Shown: piece after piece, positions 38,927 to 49,366 of the stretch
How positions within the stretch are numbered: position 1 is the first letter of the stretch
Layout: each line of letters starts with the position of its first letter
Assembly: GCF_014235185.1 (NCBI RefSeq)
Contig: NZ_CP060131.1
Location: 3,231,501 to 3,295,500 of the forward strand
Source of the DNA: Pseudonocardia petroleophila
GTDB taxonomy: Bacteria > Actinomycetota > Actinomycetes > Mycobacteriales > Pseudonocardiaceae
DNA length: 64,000 bases
Direction of reading: 5' to 3'
The notes under the pieces: model-generated
The model's input: the letters and a program-made list of their open reading frames with translations, nothing else
The model's database searches: none
What the model was told of the DNA's origin: nothing
Program-made: the position numbers and the translations under genes

Positions 38927-40158
38927 GTCTCCAGCACCGCGTTGCGGAACTTCCCCGTCGGGTCGGCGTCGCGGGCCAGCGCGGCGAACGCGGGCAGCCG
39001 CTCCCACAGCTCGCGGACCCGTCCGGGCGGGGTCGTGAAGACCTTGCCCCAGTGCGGGCGGGCGTCGAACGGGTCCAGCGCCGCCTCCACGGCCGCGACG
39101 GCGGGCGCGACCGCGTCGGCGTCGGGAACCCAGGTGAAGTGGATCGCCACCGAGTCGCGCCCGTGCGCGGCGCTGAGCCACAGGTCGTCGGCGGCGACGC
39201 TGCGGACCTCGGAGACGAGCAGCACCGGCGCGACGACGTCGGCCACCTCCTCGACCGCCCGCAGGGCCGCGACGGCGTCGGCGCGGGGGACCAGGTACTC
39301 CGACTGCAGCTCCGCCCCGCTGCTCGGCCGGAACCCGGCGCGGAAGTGCGGCAGCCGCTCGTGGGACGGGCCGGGGCGCCCGAGCTGGTCGGTGCAGTTG
39401 CCGGTGGGCTCCCCGCGGGTCATGTGCCGGGCGCCGTCGGCGGGGCGCCCGCCCATCCAGTGCTCCTCCGGCGGGCCGTCGGCGACCAGCCGCTTGAGCC
39501 AGACCTGGTCGAACGCCGGCTGGTCCCAGTGGGTGAAGGCGCTGACGCTGTAGGCGCCGGCCAGCAGCTCGGGCAGCAGGTCGAAGCCGTGGAACGGGAC
39601 GTCGACCACCACCCACTGCGCCAGGTCGAACGCCGGCACCGTCTCCAGCGTGAGCGACGTGACGATCCCCAGCGCGCCCAGCGCCACCACCGACGCGGGA
39701 TCGGCGACGGTGTCGAGGGTGCCGTCGGCCCGGACCAGCTCGGCGGAGCGGACCCGCGTCGCGAGCACCCCGTTGCGGTCGCCGGAGCCGTGGGTGCCGG
39801 TGGCGCACGCCCCCGCGACGGAGATGTGCGGCAGCGAACCGAGGTTGGGCAGCGCCCGCCCGGCCGCGTGCAGCCGGCGCGTCAGCTCGGCGAAGGGCAT
39901 CCCGGCCGGGACGGTGACGAGGTCGCCGTCGATGCGCGTGCCGTCCGGCATCGCCGAGAGCTCGACCAGGTCACCCGGGGTGTCGGCGATCCGGGAGAAC
40001 GAGTGGCCGGTGCCCAGCGCCCGCACCCGGTCCGACCCGGCGACCAGCTCCTGGAGCCGTTCGACCGAGGTCGGGCGGTGCACCTCCCGGGCGGAGAAGA
40101 CGACGTTGCCTGCCCAGTTCTGCGCGCGCGTCACCGGGCCGAAGCTACCCGGGGGCAC
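38914..40158 (-). CDS. FAD-linked alditol/xylitol oxidase-like protein
   Basis: A 414-residue flavoprotein of the VAO family: [51 protein letters not shown] with the histidine that can bind FAD covalently (GTGHSFS), [24 protein letters not shown], and the C-terminal [10 protein letters not shown]. Closest to alditol oxidases (xylitol, sorbitol) and L-gulono/arabinono-lactone oxidases; it would make hydrogen peroxide. GTG start at 40156-40158 with AGGG before it; GTG at 40132-40134 is an alternative. Only 17 bp separate it from the divergent ybeY start. Confidence 0.87.
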   Translation of the reverse strand: MPPGSFGPVTRAQNWAGNVVFSAREVHRPTSVERLQELVAGSDRVRALGTGHSFSRIADTPGDLVELSAMPDGTRIDGDLVTVPAGMPFAELTRRLHAAGRALPNLGSLPHISVAGACATGTHGSGDRNGVLATRVRSAELVRADGTLDTVADPASVVALGALGIVTSLTLETVPAFDLAQWVVVDVPFHGFDLLPELLAGAYSVSAFTHWDQPAFDQVWLKRLVADGPPEEHWMGGRPADGARHMTRGEPTGNCTDQLGRPGPSHERLPHFRAGFRPSSGAELQSEYLVPRADAVAALRAVEEVADVVAPVLLVSEVRSVAADDLWLSAAHGRDSVAIHFTWVPDADAVAPAVAAVEAALDPFDARPHWGKVFTTPPGRVRELWERLPAFAALARDADPTGKFRNAVLETYLP

Positions 40159-40175
40159 CGACTACCCTGGGCCGC

Positions 40176-40712
40176 GTGTCCATCGAGGTCAGCAACGAGT
40201 CCGGCGTCGCGATGGACGAGTCGCTCATCGCCTCGGTGGCGCGGTTCGCCCTCGACGCCATGCGGGTGAGCCCCGCCGTGGAGCTGGCGATCACCGCGGT
40301 CAGCGTGGACGCCATGAGCGAGCTGCACGAGCGGTGGATGGAGGAGCCCGGCCCCACCGACGTCATGTCGTTCCCGATGGACGAGCTCCTCGACGAGTCC
40401 CGCCGACCCGACGCCCCCGACCTGGGCCCGGCCCTGCTCGGCGACATCGTGCTGTGCCCGGAGTTCGCGAAGGGCAACGCGCGCAAGGCCGGCCACCCGC
40501 TCGCCGACGAGCTGCACCTGCTCACCGTGCACGGCGTGCTGCACCTGCTCGGCTACGACCACGCCGACGCCGAGGAGGAGCGGGAGATGTTCGGCCTGCA
40601 GGCCCGGCTGCTGGCCACCTGGCGCAGCTCGCGCGCCGAGGCCGCCGCCCGCGAGGCCCAGCGCCGCACCGACTCCGCCGTGCTCGGCGCCGCGGGACTC
40701 GAGGACAGCTGA
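40176..40712 (+). CDS. ybeY: Endoribonuclease YbeY (16S rRNA maturation)
   Basis: A 178-residue zinc protein with the H3 motif [11 protein letters not shown] (H119, H123, H129), [12 protein letters not shown] and [12 protein letters not shown]. It processes 16S rRNA 3' ends and takes part in ribosome quality control. GTG start 7 nt after a TACCCT box (40163-40168), so probably leaderless. The stop is followed by a triplicated 15-bp repeat before the CNNM gene. Confidence 0.94.
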   Translation: MSIEVSNESGVAMDESLIASVARFALDAMRVSPAVELAITAVSVDAMSELHERWMEEPGPTDVMSFPMDELLDESRRPDAPDLGPALLGDIVLCPEFAKGNARKAGHPLADELHLLTVHGVLHLLGYDHADAEEEREMFGLQARLLATWRSSRAEAAAREAQRRTDSAVLGAAGLEDS

Positions 40713-40755
40713 CCGTGCCACCCCAGACCGTGCCACCCGTGACCGTGCCACCTGG
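40711..40755 (+). repeat. Triplicated 15-bp repeat encoding a Val-Pro-Pro peptide
   Basis: GACCGTGCCACC begins at 40711, 40726 and 40741; the units are 15 bp each. The repeats form a 16-codon ORF (40715-40765, [16 protein letters not shown]) that starts GTG 2 bp after the ybeY stop and overlaps the CNNM GTG by 4 bp (GTGA). It may be a proline-rich coupling peptide, or a simple slippage duplication. Confidence 0.75.
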
Positions 40756-40761
40756 AGCACC

Positions 40762-42105
40762 GTGAACTGGAGCCTGATCGTCGCCGCGGTCGTGCTGGTC
40801 CCGCTGGCCGGCCTGTTCGCCGCCGCCGACGCCGCACTGGTGTCGGTGTCGCGGGCCCGCGTCGACTCGCTGGTGCGGATGGGCCGCCCCGGCGCCCGCG
40901 CGCTCGCCGCCGTCGTCGCCGACCGCCCGCGGCACGTCAACCTGCTGCTGCTGCTGCGGCTGGGCGCCGAGACCGCGGCCACGGTGCTGCTCACCGTCGC
41001 GCTCGTCGAGTCCACGCTGTTCGAGGAGACCGCGCCGGTGTGGCCCGCCGCGCTGCTCGCCGGCGCGATCATGCTGGTGGTGTCCTACGTGCTCGTCGGC
41101 GTCGGGCCGCGCACCCTGGGCCGCCAGCACCCGTACCGGATCGCGCTGCTCGTCGCCGCGCCGATCCGGGCGCTGGCCCGGCTCCTCGGGCCGCTCACGA
41201 CGCTGCTGATCCTGGTCGGCAACGCGATCACCCCCGGCCAGGGCTTCCGGCAGGGCCCGTTCTCCTCCGAGGTGGAGCTGCGCGAGCTCGTCGACATGGC
41301 CAGCACCACCGGCGTCGTCGACGAGGACGAGCGCCAGATGATCCACTCGGTGTTCGAGCTGGGCGACACCCTCGTCCGCGAGGTCATGGTGCCGCGCCCG
41401 GACGTCGTGTGGACCGAGCGCGACACCCCCGTCGAGAAGGTCGTGCGGCTCGCGCTCAAGAGCGGCTACTCGCGGATCCCGGTGCTCGGGGAGACGATCG
41501 ACGACATCGTCGGCGTCGCCTACCTCAAGGACCTGGTCGCCGCGTCGCACGCGGGGGAGACGTCGCTGGCGGCCGTCATGCGGCCTCCGGCGTTCGTGCC
41601 CGACAGCAAGCGCGTCGACGAGCTCCTCAAGGAGATGCAGGCGCAGCGCAAGCACATGGCGATCGTCGTCGACGAGTACGGCGGCACCGCGGGCGTCGTC
41701 ACGATCGAGGACATCCTCGAGGAGATCGTCGGCGAGATCGCCGACGAGTACGACGTCGAGGAGGTGCCCGACGTCCAGCCGCTGGACGGGGGGCGCCTGC
41801 GGCTGGCGGCCCGGCTGCCCGTCGACGACCTCGCCGACCTGTTCCCCGGCATCGACGCCGACGACAACGACCTGACCGAGGCGGTCGAGGCCGCCGACGT
41901 CGAGACGGTCGGCGGCCTGCTGGCCCAGCGCCTGGGCCGCGTGCCGCTGCCCGGCGCGGTGGCCGAGGTCGCCGGCCTGCGGCTGTTGGCCGAGGGCGGC
42001 AAGGACGCCCGCGGTCGCATCCGCATCACCACGGTGCTCGTCGAGCAGCTCGACCGGGCCGACGAGCCCACCGACACCCCCACGAGCTTGGAGTCCACCG
42101 CATGA
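40762..42105 (+). CDS. CNNM/CorC family membrane protein with CBS domains
   Basis: 447 residues: DUF21 membrane domain (four helices, [32 protein letters not shown] onward), a CBS pair ([60 protein letters not shown]) and the C-terminal CorC/HlyC domain ([23 protein letters not shown]). Relatives handle magnesium or cobalt efflux. GTG start with GGAG 5 nt upstream. Classical place between ybeY and era in actinobacteria. Overlaps lhgO by 4 bp. Confidence 0.9.
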   Translation: MNWSLIVAAVVLVPLAGLFAAADAALVSVSRARVDSLVRMGRPGARALAAVVADRPRHVNLLLLLRLGAETAATVLLTVALVESTLFEETAPVWPAALLAGAIMLVVSYVLVGVGPRTLGRQHPYRIALLVAAPIRALARLLGPLTTLLILVGNAITPGQGFRQGPFSSEVELRELVDMASTTGVVDEDERQMIHSVFELGDTLVREVMVPRPDVVWTERDTPVEKVVRLALKSGYSRIPVLGETIDDIVGVAYLKDLVAASHAGETSLAAVMRPPAFVPDSKRVDELLKEMQAQRKHMAIVVDEYGGTAGVVTIEDILEEIVGEIADEYDVEEVPDVQPLDGGRLRLAARLPVDDLADLFPGIDADDNDLTEAVEAADVETVGGLLAQRLGRVPLPGAVAEVAGLRLLAEGGKDARGRIRITTVLVEQLDRADEPTDTPTSLESTA

Positions 42106-43331
42106 CCACCCCCACCTTCGACGTCGTCGTGGTCGGCGGCGGGATCGTCGGCCTCGCCACCGCGCACGCCGTCGCCCGCACCGGCCGGTCCGTGGCTGTC
42201 GTGGAGCGCGAGCCCCGCCTGGCGAACCACCAGACCGGCAACAACTCCAACGTCATCCACTCCGGGCTGTACTACGCCCCGGGCGGGCTCAAGGCGCGCC
42301 TGGCCGTCGCGGGCTGCGCGGAGACCGTCGCGTTCTGCCGCGAGCACGACCTGCCCCACCGGGTGTGCGGCAAGCTCGTCGTGGCCACCGAGCCCGAGGA
42401 GCTGCCCCGCATGGCGGAGCTGGTGCGCCGGGGCGCGGCCAACGGCGTCGAGGTCACCGAGCTCGACCAGGCCGGGATGCGCGTCCACGAGCCGAACGTC
42501 CGCGGGATCGCGGCGCTGCACGTGCCCTCCACGGGCATCACCGACTACCGGCTGATCGCGGAGAAGCTCGGGGAGCTCGTCGTCAAGGAGGGCGGGCAGG
42601 TCCACCTGGGCCGCGCCGTCACCCAGATCGTCCGCCGGGCCGCCGACGTCGTCGTGCGCACCGAGCAGGGCGACCTGCTCGGCACCCAGGTCGTCGTGTG
42701 CGGCGGGCTGCGCTGCGACGAGCTGGCCGTCGCCTCCGGCGCCGACCCCGGCATCCGGATCATCCCGTTCCGCGGCGAGTACTCCGGGTTCTCCGACCGG
42801 GCCGCCGCGCTGGTCAAGGGCCTGATCTACCCGGTGCCGGACCCGGCGTTCCCGTTCCTCGGGGTGCACGCCACCCGCGGCATCGACGGCCACGTGCACG
42901 CCGGCCCGAACGCCGTGCTCGCGCTGGCCCGCGAGGGCTACTCCTGGGGCACGATCAAGCCCAAGGAGTTCCTCTCGACGATCGCCTACCCCGGCATGCT
43001 GCGGATCGCGCGGACGCACTGGCGCTACGGCTTCGGCGAGATGCACCGGTCGCTGTCGAAGAAGGCGATGGTCAAGCAGATCCAGCGGATGCTGCCCGAC
43101 GTGCAGGCCTCCGACCTCTCGCCCGCGGGCGCCGGGGTGCGGGCGCAGGCGGTCAAGCGCGACGGCACGCTCGTCGACGACTTCCTGTTCGTCGACCAGG
43201 GCAGCGGCGCGGGCTCGGTCCTGCACGTGCTCAACGCGCCGAGCCCCGCCGCCACCGCGGCGCTGCCGATCGGCCGCGAGATCCTGGAGCGCCTCACCGG
43301 CGAGCGCATCGCCCCGCTCACGGCGTCGTGA
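42102..43331 (+). CDS. lhgO: L-2-hydroxyglutarate oxidase
   Basis: A 409-residue FAD enzyme (DAO fold) with [81 protein letters not shown] and [13 protein letters not shown]. It oxidises L-2-hydroxyglutarate to 2-oxoglutarate. An ATGA overlap with the CNNM gene and a GTGA overlap with era show it has been inserted smoothly into this conserved operon. Confidence 0.92.
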   Translation: MTTPTFDVVVVGGGIVGLATAHAVARTGRSVAVVEREPRLANHQTGNNSNVIHSGLYYAPGGLKARLAVAGCAETVAFCREHDLPHRVCGKLVVATEPEELPRMAELVRRGAANGVEVTELDQAGMRVHEPNVRGIAALHVPSTGITDYRLIAEKLGELVVKEGGQVHLGRAVTQIVRRAADVVVRTEQGDLLGTQVVVCGGLRCDELAVASGADPGIRIIPFRGEYSGFSDRAAALVKGLIYPVPDPAFPFLGVHATRGIDGHVHAGPNAVLALAREGYSWGTIKPKEFLSTIAYPGMLRIARTHWRYGFGEMHRSLSKKAMVKQIQRMLPDVQASDLSPAGAGVRAQAVKRDGTLVDDFLFVDQGSGAGSVLHVLNAPSPAATAALPIGREILERLTGERIAPLTAS

Positions 43332-44254
43332 CCGGTTTCGCGTCGGTCCCCGACGGCTACCGCTCCGGGTTCGCCTGCTTCGTCGGCCGCCCCAACGCGG
43401 GCAAGTCGACGCTGACGAACGCGCTGATCGGGCAGAAGATCGCGATCACCTCGAGCCGCCCGCAGACCACGCGGCACGCCATCCGCGGCATCCTGCACCG
43501 CCCCGACGCCCAGCTGATCGTCATCGACACCCCTGGCCTGCACAAGCCGCGCACGCTGCTGGGCAGCCGGCTCAACGACGTCGTCCGGGAGACGTGGGCC
43601 GAGGTCGACGTCATCGGGTTCTGCGTGCCGGCCGACGTGCCGGTGGGGCGCGGGGACGAGTTCATCGTCAACGAGCTCCGCGGCGTGGCGAACCGGACCC
43701 CGGTGATCGGGGTGGTCACCAAGACCGACCTGGCCGAGCCCGAGCAGGTCATGGCCCGCCTCACCGAGCTCTCGAAGCTCATGGACTTCGCCGAGATCGT
43801 GCCGTGCTCGGCGGTCGACGGGTACCAGACCTCGCTGGTCGCCGACCTGCTGGTGAAGCGGCTGCCCGAGGGCATGCCGCTCTACCCCGACGGCGACCTC
43901 ACCGACGAGCCCGAGGAGATCCTGGTCGCGGAGCTGATCCGCGAGGCGTCATTGGAGGGCGTGCGCGACGAGCTGCCGCACTCCATCGCCGTCGTCATCG
44001 AGGAGATGGCCCCGCGCGACCGCCACCCCAAGGCCGAGCCGATGCTCAACATCACCGCCAACATCTACGTCGAGCGGTCGAGCCAGAAGGGCATCGTCAT
44101 CGGCAAGGGCGGCGACCGGCTGCGCCAGGTCGGCACCGACTCGCGCCGCCAGATCGAGGCGCTGCTGGGCACGAAGGTGTTCCTCGACCTGCACGTGAAG
44201 ATCGCGAAGGACTGGCAGCGCGACCCGCGCCAGCTGCGCAAGCTGGGCTTCTGA
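43328..44254 (+). CDS. era: GTPase Era
   Basis: A 308-residue GTPase needed for 30S assembly. G1 [12 protein letters not shown], switch [12 protein letters not shown]3 [14 protein letters not shown]4 TKTDL, G5 CSAVDG, and a C-terminal KH domain ([29 protein letters not shown]) that binds 16S rRNA. GTG start overlapping lhgO by 4 bp. Confidence 0.96.
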   Translation: MTGFASVPDGYRSGFACFVGRPNAGKSTLTNALIGQKIAITSSRPQTTRHAIRGILHRPDAQLIVIDTPGLHKPRTLLGSRLNDVVRETWAEVDVIGFCVPADVPVGRGDEFIVNELRGVANRTPVIGVVTKTDLAEPEQVMARLTELSKLMDFAEIVPCSAVDGYQTSLVADLLVKRLPEGMPLYPDGDLTDEPEEILVAELIREASLEGVRDELPHSIAVVIEEMAPRDRHPKAEPMLNITANIYVERSSQKGIVIGKGGDRLRQVGTDSRRQIEALLGTKVFLDLHVKIAKDWQRDPRQLRKLGF

Positions 44255-44295
44255 TCCCTTGACCTGAACCGCGGTGCAGGGTGCAGGCTCGCGGC

Positions 44296-44679
44296 ATGGG
44301 ATTCCACGACTTCGAGATCGCGTACCTGCGCACGCAGCGCCTCGGCCGGCTCGCCACCGCGAAGCCGGACGGGACGCTGCAGAACAGCCCCGTCGGGTTC
44401 ACCTACAACGCCGAGCTCGGCACGATCGACATCGGTGGCTTCGACAACGCCGCGAGCCGCAAGTACCGCAACGTCGCCGACAACGGGCGGGCCGCCTTCG
44501 TCGTCGACGACCTGGCCTCGGTCGACCCGTGGCGGGTGCGCTGCCTGGAGGTCCGGGGCCGGGCGGAGACCGTGGGCGACCTGATCCGGCTGCACCCGAA
44601 GCGGATCATCAGCTTCGGGATCGACCAGCCCGACGTGGAGCCGCACGCCCTGCGGCCGCACGCCCGGGACGTGGGCTGA
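44296..44679 (+). CDS. PPOX-class F420-dependent oxidoreductase
   Basis: A 127-residue split-barrel protein (RTQRLGRLATAKPDGTLQNSPVGF, DIGGFDNAASRKYRNVADNGRAAFVVDDL, GRAETVGDLIRLHPKRIISFGID). This family uses F420 in many actinobacteria. I chose the ATG at 44296 because a CAGGCT box (44284-44289) lies 6 nt upstream and TTGACC further up, so it is probably leaderless. Converges on the next gene with 3 bp between stops. Substrate unknown. Confidence 0.88.
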   Translation: MGFHDFEIAYLRTQRLGRLATAKPDGTLQNSPVGFTYNAELGTIDIGGFDNAASRKYRNVADNGRAAFVVDDLASVDPWRVRCLEVRGRAETVGDLIRLHPKRIISFGIDQPDVEPHALRPHARDVG

Positions 44680-44682
44680 GGG

Positions 44683-45405
44683 TCAGGCCGACGTCGCCCG
44701 CGCCGCCCGCACCATCTCGACCATCGCCGCCCGGACCTCGTCGGGGGTGTCGACGCGGCGGGGGAAGGGCAGGCGCAGCGGGGCGCCGTCGGCGAGGACC
44801 GTGAAGCCGTAGCGGTCGCACCCGGTCATCCGCGCCTCCGCGGTGTCGGGGCGGCCGCCGTCGACGCGGCAGAACGTGACGAGTGCGTCGGCGTGGTCGT
44901 CGTTCATGTGCTCGACGATCCGGGCCACGTGGGGGACGAGCGGGTCGGGCTCGGCCGCCGTGTAGTCCTCCGCGCGCACCCAGCTCATGTGGGCGAACCC
45001 GCCGACGAACCGGACGGCCGTGACCTCCATCCGGTAGATCCGGAAGCCGTGGTCGGTGGACAGCACGGCCCCGCCGTGGACGGCCCGGTACACCTCCAGC
45101 GCGTCGGCGCGCTCGGCCTCGGGGGGCTGGGCGACGGGCCCGATCAGCGTGACCCGGGACAGGGCGAGGGGGTCGCCCGGGTCCTGCTGCGCCACCAGCA
45201 GCGAGGCGCGGGGGTCGGAGGTGAGGTTGCCGGTGTGCTCGGCGAGGTCGCTGAGCAGCAGCAGCGGGCGCCCGGCCGCGTCGACGGCGTGGCTGACGAC
45301 GGACCCGAACGGGAACCCGCCCCGCCCGATCGTCGACAGCGCCCCGGTGTGGACCCCCGCGGCGAGGGTGCGGCCGAGCTCGGCGTCGGTCGGTTCGGTC
45401 TGCAC
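44683..45405 (-). CDS. HugZ-like pyridoxamine oxidase-fold protein with DUF2470 domain
   Basis: A 240-residue protein. The N-terminal split barrel (GALSTIGRGGFPFGSVVSHAVDAAGRPLLLLSDLAEHTGNLTSDPRASLL) resembles pyridoxamine phosphate oxidase-type heme oxygenases (HugZ). The C-terminal DUF2470 region (HVARIVEHMNDDHADALVTFCR, MTGCDRYGFTVLADG) is diagnostic. It probably binds heme or FMN. GTG start at 45403-45405 with GGAGG 10 nt upstream. Divergent from recO. Confidence 0.87.
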   Translation of the reverse strand: MQTEPTDAELGRTLAAGVHTGALSTIGRGGFPFGSVVSHAVDAAGRPLLLLSDLAEHTGNLTSDPRASLLVAQQDPGDPLALSRVTLIGPVAQPPEAERADALEVYRAVHGGAVLSTDHGFRIYRMEVTAVRFVGGFAHMSWVRAEDYTAAEPDPLVPHVARIVEHMNDDHADALVTFCRVDGGRPDTAEARMTGCDRYGFTVLADGAPLRLPFPRRVDTPDEVRAAMVEMVRAARATSA

Positions 45406-45498
45406 AGGAGCCAGCCTCCGGGGATGGGTGGGGGTGAGGCGACCCTCACCCGGCCGGTCGTCCCTGTCAAGCTCCCGCGGCCGCCGTAGGCTGGGCGG

Positions 45499-46272
45499 GT
45501 GAGCCTGTACCGCGACACCGGTGTGGTGCTGCGCGTGCAGAAGCTCGGCGAGGCCGACCGGATCGTCACCCTGCTCACCCGCCGCCACGGCAAGATCCGC
45601 GCGGTCGCGAAGGGGGTGCGGCGCACGACGTCGCGCTGGGGGGCGCGGCTGGAGCCGTTCAACCACGTCGACGTGCAGTGCTGGACCGGGTCCAACCCGA
45701 ACAAGCCGGGTCTCGACATCGTCACGCAGGCCCAGACCGTCGACGCGTTCGGCGGCGGCATCGTCGCCGACTACTCCCGGTACACGGCGGGCTGCGCGAT
45801 CCTGGAGACCGCCGACCGGCTCGTCGCGGAGGAGGGGGAGCCGGCGATCCGGGTGTACCTGCTGGTGGTGGGCGCGATCCGAGCCCTGTCGGCCCGCGAG
45901 CGCGACCAGTCCCTGGTCCTCGACGCGTTCTTCCTCCGGGCCATGACGCACGCCGGCTGGGCCCCCGCGATCACCGAGTGCGCCCGCTGCGCCGAGCCCG
46001 GCCCGCACGCCGCGTTCAACATCGCCGCGGGCGGGGCGGTGTGCCCGCGCTGCCGCCCGCCCGGCTCGGTGCTGCCGTCGCCGGAGACCTACCGGCTGCT
46101 CGACGCCCTGCTGCACGGCGACTGGGACACCGCCGACGCCGCGGGCCCCGCCACCCGCCGCGACACCAGCGGCCTGGTCGCCGCGCACCTGCAGTGGCAC
46201 CTGGAGCGCCAGCTCCGCTCGCTGCCGTTCGTGGAGCGGCGCGCCGCACTGGCCCCGCCCGCCGGCTCCTAG
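45499..46272 (+). CDS. recO: DNA repair protein RecO
   Basis: A 257-residue recombination mediator: N-terminal OB fold (YRDTGVVLRVQKLGEADRIVTLLTRRHGKIRAVAKGVRRT) and a C-terminal zinc motif (CARCAEPGPH, CPRC). GTG start exactly 6 nt after a TAGGCT box (45487-45492): leaderless. It overlaps the convergent TrmH gene by 4 bp. Confidence 0.95.
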   Translation: MSLYRDTGVVLRVQKLGEADRIVTLLTRRHGKIRAVAKGVRRTTSRWGARLEPFNHVDVQCWTGSNPNKPGLDIVTQAQTVDAFGGGIVADYSRYTAGCAILETADRLVAEEGEPAIRVYLLVVGAIRALSARERDQSLVLDAFFLRAMTHAGWAPAITECARCAEPGPHAAFNIAAGGAVCPRCRPPGSVLPSPETYRLLDALLHGDWDTADAAGPATRRDTSGLVAAHLQWHLERQLRSLPFVERRAALAPPAGS

Positions 46273-46811
46273 AGGTCGTCGGGCTCCGCGCCCGCCCACT
46301 CCTGCCGCCGCACCTCGTAGGCGGCGATGCTGACCGCGGAGGCGACGTTGAACGAGCCCACCTTGCCCAGCTGCGGGATGTAGCCCAGCGCGTCGCAGGC
46401 GGCGATCATCTCAGCTGACATCCCGCGCGCCTCGTTGCCGACGGCCACGCACACGTCGCGGCACAGGTCGAGCTCGTGCAGCGGCTTCGCGGTGTCGGTG
46501 AGCTCGAGGCCGACGACGTGGTAGCCGTCGGCGTGGGCGGCGTCGACGGCCTCGCGGACCGTGGCGCAGCCGCGGACCTGCAGGTACCGGTCGGTGCCCA
46601 TCGCGAGCTTCTGCGCCTTGGGCGTCGTGGGGTCGGCGGAGCGGCCGATCAGGTACAGGTGGTCGACGCCGAGCACGGCGGCCGAGCGGACGATCGCGCC
46701 CACGTTGAACGGGCTCTCCACGTCCTGCAGCATCAGCCCGACCTGCATGGTCGCGCGGCGCCGCCACGTCCGGTTCAGCCGCTTGAGGGCGGTGCCTCCG
46801 AGCTGCTGCAT
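46269..46811 (-). CDS. TrmH family RNA methyltransferase (SpoU)
   Basis: A 180-residue SPOUT 2'-O-methyltransferase: [62 protein letters not shown]. It probably modifies tRNA or rRNA. The ATG at 46809-46811 overlaps the end of the upstream methyltransferase by 37 bp; a later start would cut the conserved N-terminus only slightly. Confidence 0.88.
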   Translation of the reverse strand: MQQLGGTALKRLNRTWRRRATMQVGLMLQDVESPFNVGAIVRSAAVLGVDHLYLIGRSADPTTPKAQKLAMGTDRYLQVRGCATVREAVDAAHADGYHVVGLELTDTAKPLHELDLCRDVCVAVGNEARGMSAEMIAACDALGYIPQLGKVGSFNVASAVSIAAYEVRRQEWAGAEPDDL

Positions 46812-47392
46812 CCCACCTCCAGCACGCGATATCCCTGGACCGACACGAGACGACTCGTGGGCCATCCCTGCGCGTTCAGCCAGTCGGCGAACGAGTCCGA
46901 CCCCAGGTGCTTGTGCACCACCAGGTACGCCCGCCCCTCGGGCGCCAGCCGCGGCAGCCACCGCGTCATCAGCCCGTGCAGGACGCCCTTGCCCGAGCGG
47001 ATCGGCGGGTTGGAGTAGATCCCGGCGAACGCGACGTCGTCGGGGACCTCCTCCGGGCGGCCCACCTGCACGTTGCCCAGGTCGGCCGCGTTGCGCCGGG
47101 CCAGCGCCAGCGCCCGGTCGTTGACGTCGACGGCCCACACCGGCAGCCGCCTGCGGCGCGTCGCCAGCGTCAGCGCGATCGGGCCGTAACCGCAGCCCAG
47201 GTCGAGCAGCGGGCCGCGCCGCGGCGGCATCGGGGCGTGCTCGAGCAGGATCCGGGTGCCGCGGTCGAGGCGGGAGCCGGAGAAGACGCCGCTGTCGGTG
47301 GCGAGCGTGAGGTCGACGTCGGGCAGCACCACGCGGACGGTGTCCGGGCGGCTCGGCGTCGACGGGTCCGCCGAGAAGTAATGCTCCTGCAC
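46775..47392 (-). CDS. Class I SAM-dependent methyltransferase (RsmC-like)
   Basis: A 205-residue enzyme with the SAM motif [14 protein letters not shown] and the N6/N2-type catalytic motif NPPIRSG in [18 protein letters not shown], as in RsmC/RlmG rRNA guanine methyltransferases, but shorter than E. coli RsmC (single domain). Start [11 protein letters not shown]. Divergent from uppS with 33 bp between starts. Confidence 0.9.
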   Translation of the reverse strand: MQEHYFSADPSTPSRPDTVRVVLPDVDLTLATDSGVFSGSRLDRGTRILLEHAPMPPRRGPLLDLGCGYGPIALTLATRRRRLPVWAVDVNDRALALARRNAADLGNVQVGRPEEVPDDVAFAGIYSNPPIRSGKGVLHGLMTRWLPRLAPEGRAYLVVHKHLGSDSFADWLNAQGWPTSRLVSVQGYRVLEVGCSSSEAPPSSG

Positions 47393-47425
47393 GCCCCGCA
47401 GTATCCCCTCCGTAGGGTGCGGGTC

Positions 47426-48205
47426 GTGGTCTCACCCCCGCCCCCGCACCCGTCGGGCGCCCGCCCCCCGGCGATCCCGCGCGAGCTCGTGCCGCACCAC
47501 GTCGCGCTCGTCATGGACGGCAACGGCCGCTGGGCCAACGCGCGGGGGCTGCCGCGGATCGAGGGCCACCGCCGCGGCGAGGCGTCGCTGATGGACGTCG
47601 CGCGCGGCTGCATCGACATCGGCGTCCGCTGGCTCTCGGCGTACGCGTTCTCCACCGAGAACTGGAAGCGCAGCCCCGACGAGGTGCGCTTCCTCATGGG
47701 CTTCAACCGCGACGTCATCCGGCGCCGCGTCGACGAGATGCACGAGATGGGCGTCCGCGTGCGCTGGGCGGGGCGCCGGCCGCGGCTGTGGCGCAGCGTC
47801 ATCAGGGAGCTGGAGGTCGCCGAGGAGAAGACCCGCGGCAACGACGTCCTCAACCTGACGATGTGCGTCAACTACGGCGGCCGCGCCGAGATCGCCGACG
47901 CCGTGCAGAAGATCGCCCAGCTCGTCGCCGACGGGCGGATCAGGCCCGGCAAGGTCGACGAGCGGCTGATCGCCCGGTACCTCGACGAGCCCGACATGCC
48001 CGACGTCGACCTGTTCGTGCGCAGCTCGGGGGAGCAGCGGACGTCGAACTTCCTGCTGTGGCAGTCGGCGTACGCGGAGATGGTCTTCCTCGACACCCTG
48101 TTCCCCGACTTCGACCGCCGCCACCTCTGGCAGGCCGTCGAGATCTACGCCCGGCGCGACCGCCGCTTCGGCGGCGCGCTCGACACCCCGGAGACCGCGT
48201 CATGA
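47426..48205 (+). CDS. uppS: Isoprenyl (decaprenyl/undecaprenyl) diphosphate synthase
   Basis: A 259-residue cis-prenyltransferase. [27 protein letters not shown] carries the catalytic Asp; then [29 protein letters not shown] and [20 protein letters not shown] (commonly RTSGEQRLSNFLLWQ). It makes the lipid carrier for cell-wall synthesis. GTG start 7 nt after a TAGGGT box (47413-47418): leaderless. Overlaps the YbjN-like gene by 4 bp. Confidence 0.93.
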   Translation: MVSPPPPHPSGARPPAIPRELVPHHVALVMDGNGRWANARGLPRIEGHRRGEASLMDVARGCIDIGVRWLSAYAFSTENWKRSPDEVRFLMGFNRDVIRRRVDEMHEMGVRVRWAGRRPRLWRSVIRELEVAEEKTRGNDVLNLTMCVNYGGRAEIADAVQKIAQLVADGRIRPGKVDERLIARYLDEPDMPDVDLFVRSSGEQRTSNFLLWQSAYAEMVFLDTLFPDFDRRHLWQAVEIYARRDRRFGGALDTPETAS

Positions 48206-48585
48206 GTCTGGCCGTCGCGCAGAAGGCGCTGGAGAACTACCACGACGTCACCGTCGACGAGGACGGCTCGCTCACCTTCGCCCACGGCGGCGTCCTGTGC
48301 GTCGTGCAGGGGATGGACCTGGAGGAGGGCCTGCCCGTCCTCAACCTCATGTGCGTGGTGGCCTGGGACCTGCCCCTGGAGCAGGACATCCCCACCCGCA
48401 TCGCGCTCGGTGCGGGCGAGGGCCTGTTCGGCACGCCGAAGGTGATCCGCGGCGAGCAGGGGTGGGACGTGACGCTGCGCTACGCCTTCCCCGCCTCGGG
48501 ACTGGAGGAGAAGGCGATGGGCACGCTGCTGATGCTGGTGGTGGGCAGCGCGTCCACCCTGCGGGCGGAGCTGGTGGGGGCCTAG
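48202..48585 (+). CDS. YbjN-like domain protein
   Basis: A 127-residue protein with a sensory-type YbjN/type III chaperone-like fold ([80 protein letters not shown]). Function unknown. Coupled to uppS by an ATGA overlap, so probably co-expressed with cell-envelope synthesis. Confidence 0.75.
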   Translation: MSLAVAQKALENYHDVTVDEDGSLTFAHGGVLCVVQGMDLEEGLPVLNLMCVVAWDLPLEQDIPTRIALGAGEGLFGTPKVIRGEQGWDVTLRYAFPASGLEEKAMGTLLMLVVGSASTLRAELVGA

Positions 48586-48595
48586 ACCCCGGTGC

Positions 48596-49279
48596 TCAGA
48601 CCTCGGCGAGGTGCACGAGCGGCAGCGAGCTGAGCTGCAGGGTGCTCATCTCGCGCGCGAGGCCGAGGACCTTGTTCTGGGCCTCCTGCATCCGGCCGTC
48701 GATGTAGCCGGAGAGCGAGTAGGCGATGCGGCCGAGCAGGCGCACGGTGGTGTCGTCGACGATCGGGCGCGGGGCCGAGACGACCGCGACCCCCATCAGC
48801 GTGCCGTCGTTGGCCTGCGCGGCGCCGATCGTGAACGCCTCGCGCGGGTTGACGTGGCGCGACGCGTAGTGGTCGCGCAGCTTCTTGAGCATGGAGTGGA
48901 AGTCGGCCGCGGTGATCTCGGTGCCGGGCAGCTCCAGCTCCTTGACGTCGTCGTCGGAGAGGATGCCGATGCGACCGGAGAAGCAGCGGACGTAGCCGAT
49001 GAGGGCACCGGTCCACAGCGCCTCGATCAGCGCGTCGTCGGTCTGGACCTGCACCGGGCCCGCGTCGGGGCCACCGAGTGCGGTCACCAGGTGCTCGCAG
49101 CAGCGCAGCACGTACTGCAGGTCCTCGAACACCGCGGCGAGCTGGGCCAGCTCCTCGGACTCCGGCGCGTCGAACTTGCGCACCGCGTTCGGTGACGCGG
49201 TGGCCGCGGCCTCCTCGGGGGAGACCCCGCCGGCCGCCCCGTTCGCCGCCTCGTCGCCGTTCGTTCCGGGCTCACCCAT
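48596..49279 (-). CDS. Conserved hypothetical protein
   Basis: 227 residues. An acidic, low-complexity N-terminus (MGEPGTNGDEAANGAAGGVS) is followed by a helical and mixed domain (EELAQLAAVFEDLQYVLRCCEHLVTALGG, DALIEALWTGALIGYVRCFSG) and a C-terminal part with LSGYIDGRMQEAQNKVLGLAREM. I do not recognise the family. No signal or membrane segment. The ATG at 49277-49279 has TAGGAGAC at 8 nt. It is downstream of zur on the same strand. Confidence 0.7.
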   Translation of the reverse strand: MGEPGTNGDEAANGAAGGVSPEEAAATASPNAVRKFDAPESEELAQLAAVFEDLQYVLRCCEHLVTALGGPDAGPVQVQTDDALIEALWTGALIGYVRCFSGRIGILSDDDVKELELPGTEITAADFHSMLKKLRDHYASRHVNPREAFTIGAAQANDGTLMGVAVVSAPRPIVDDTTVRLLGRIAYSLSGYIDGRMQEAQNKVLGLAREMSTLQLSSLPLVHLAEV

Positions 49280-49366
49280 GAAGAAGTCTCCTAGCCATCG
49301 ACCGTGCAGGAGCCGGACGTTAACGCGGCTCCCGTGATCCGGATGACTCGGTTTGAGACGCACGTC

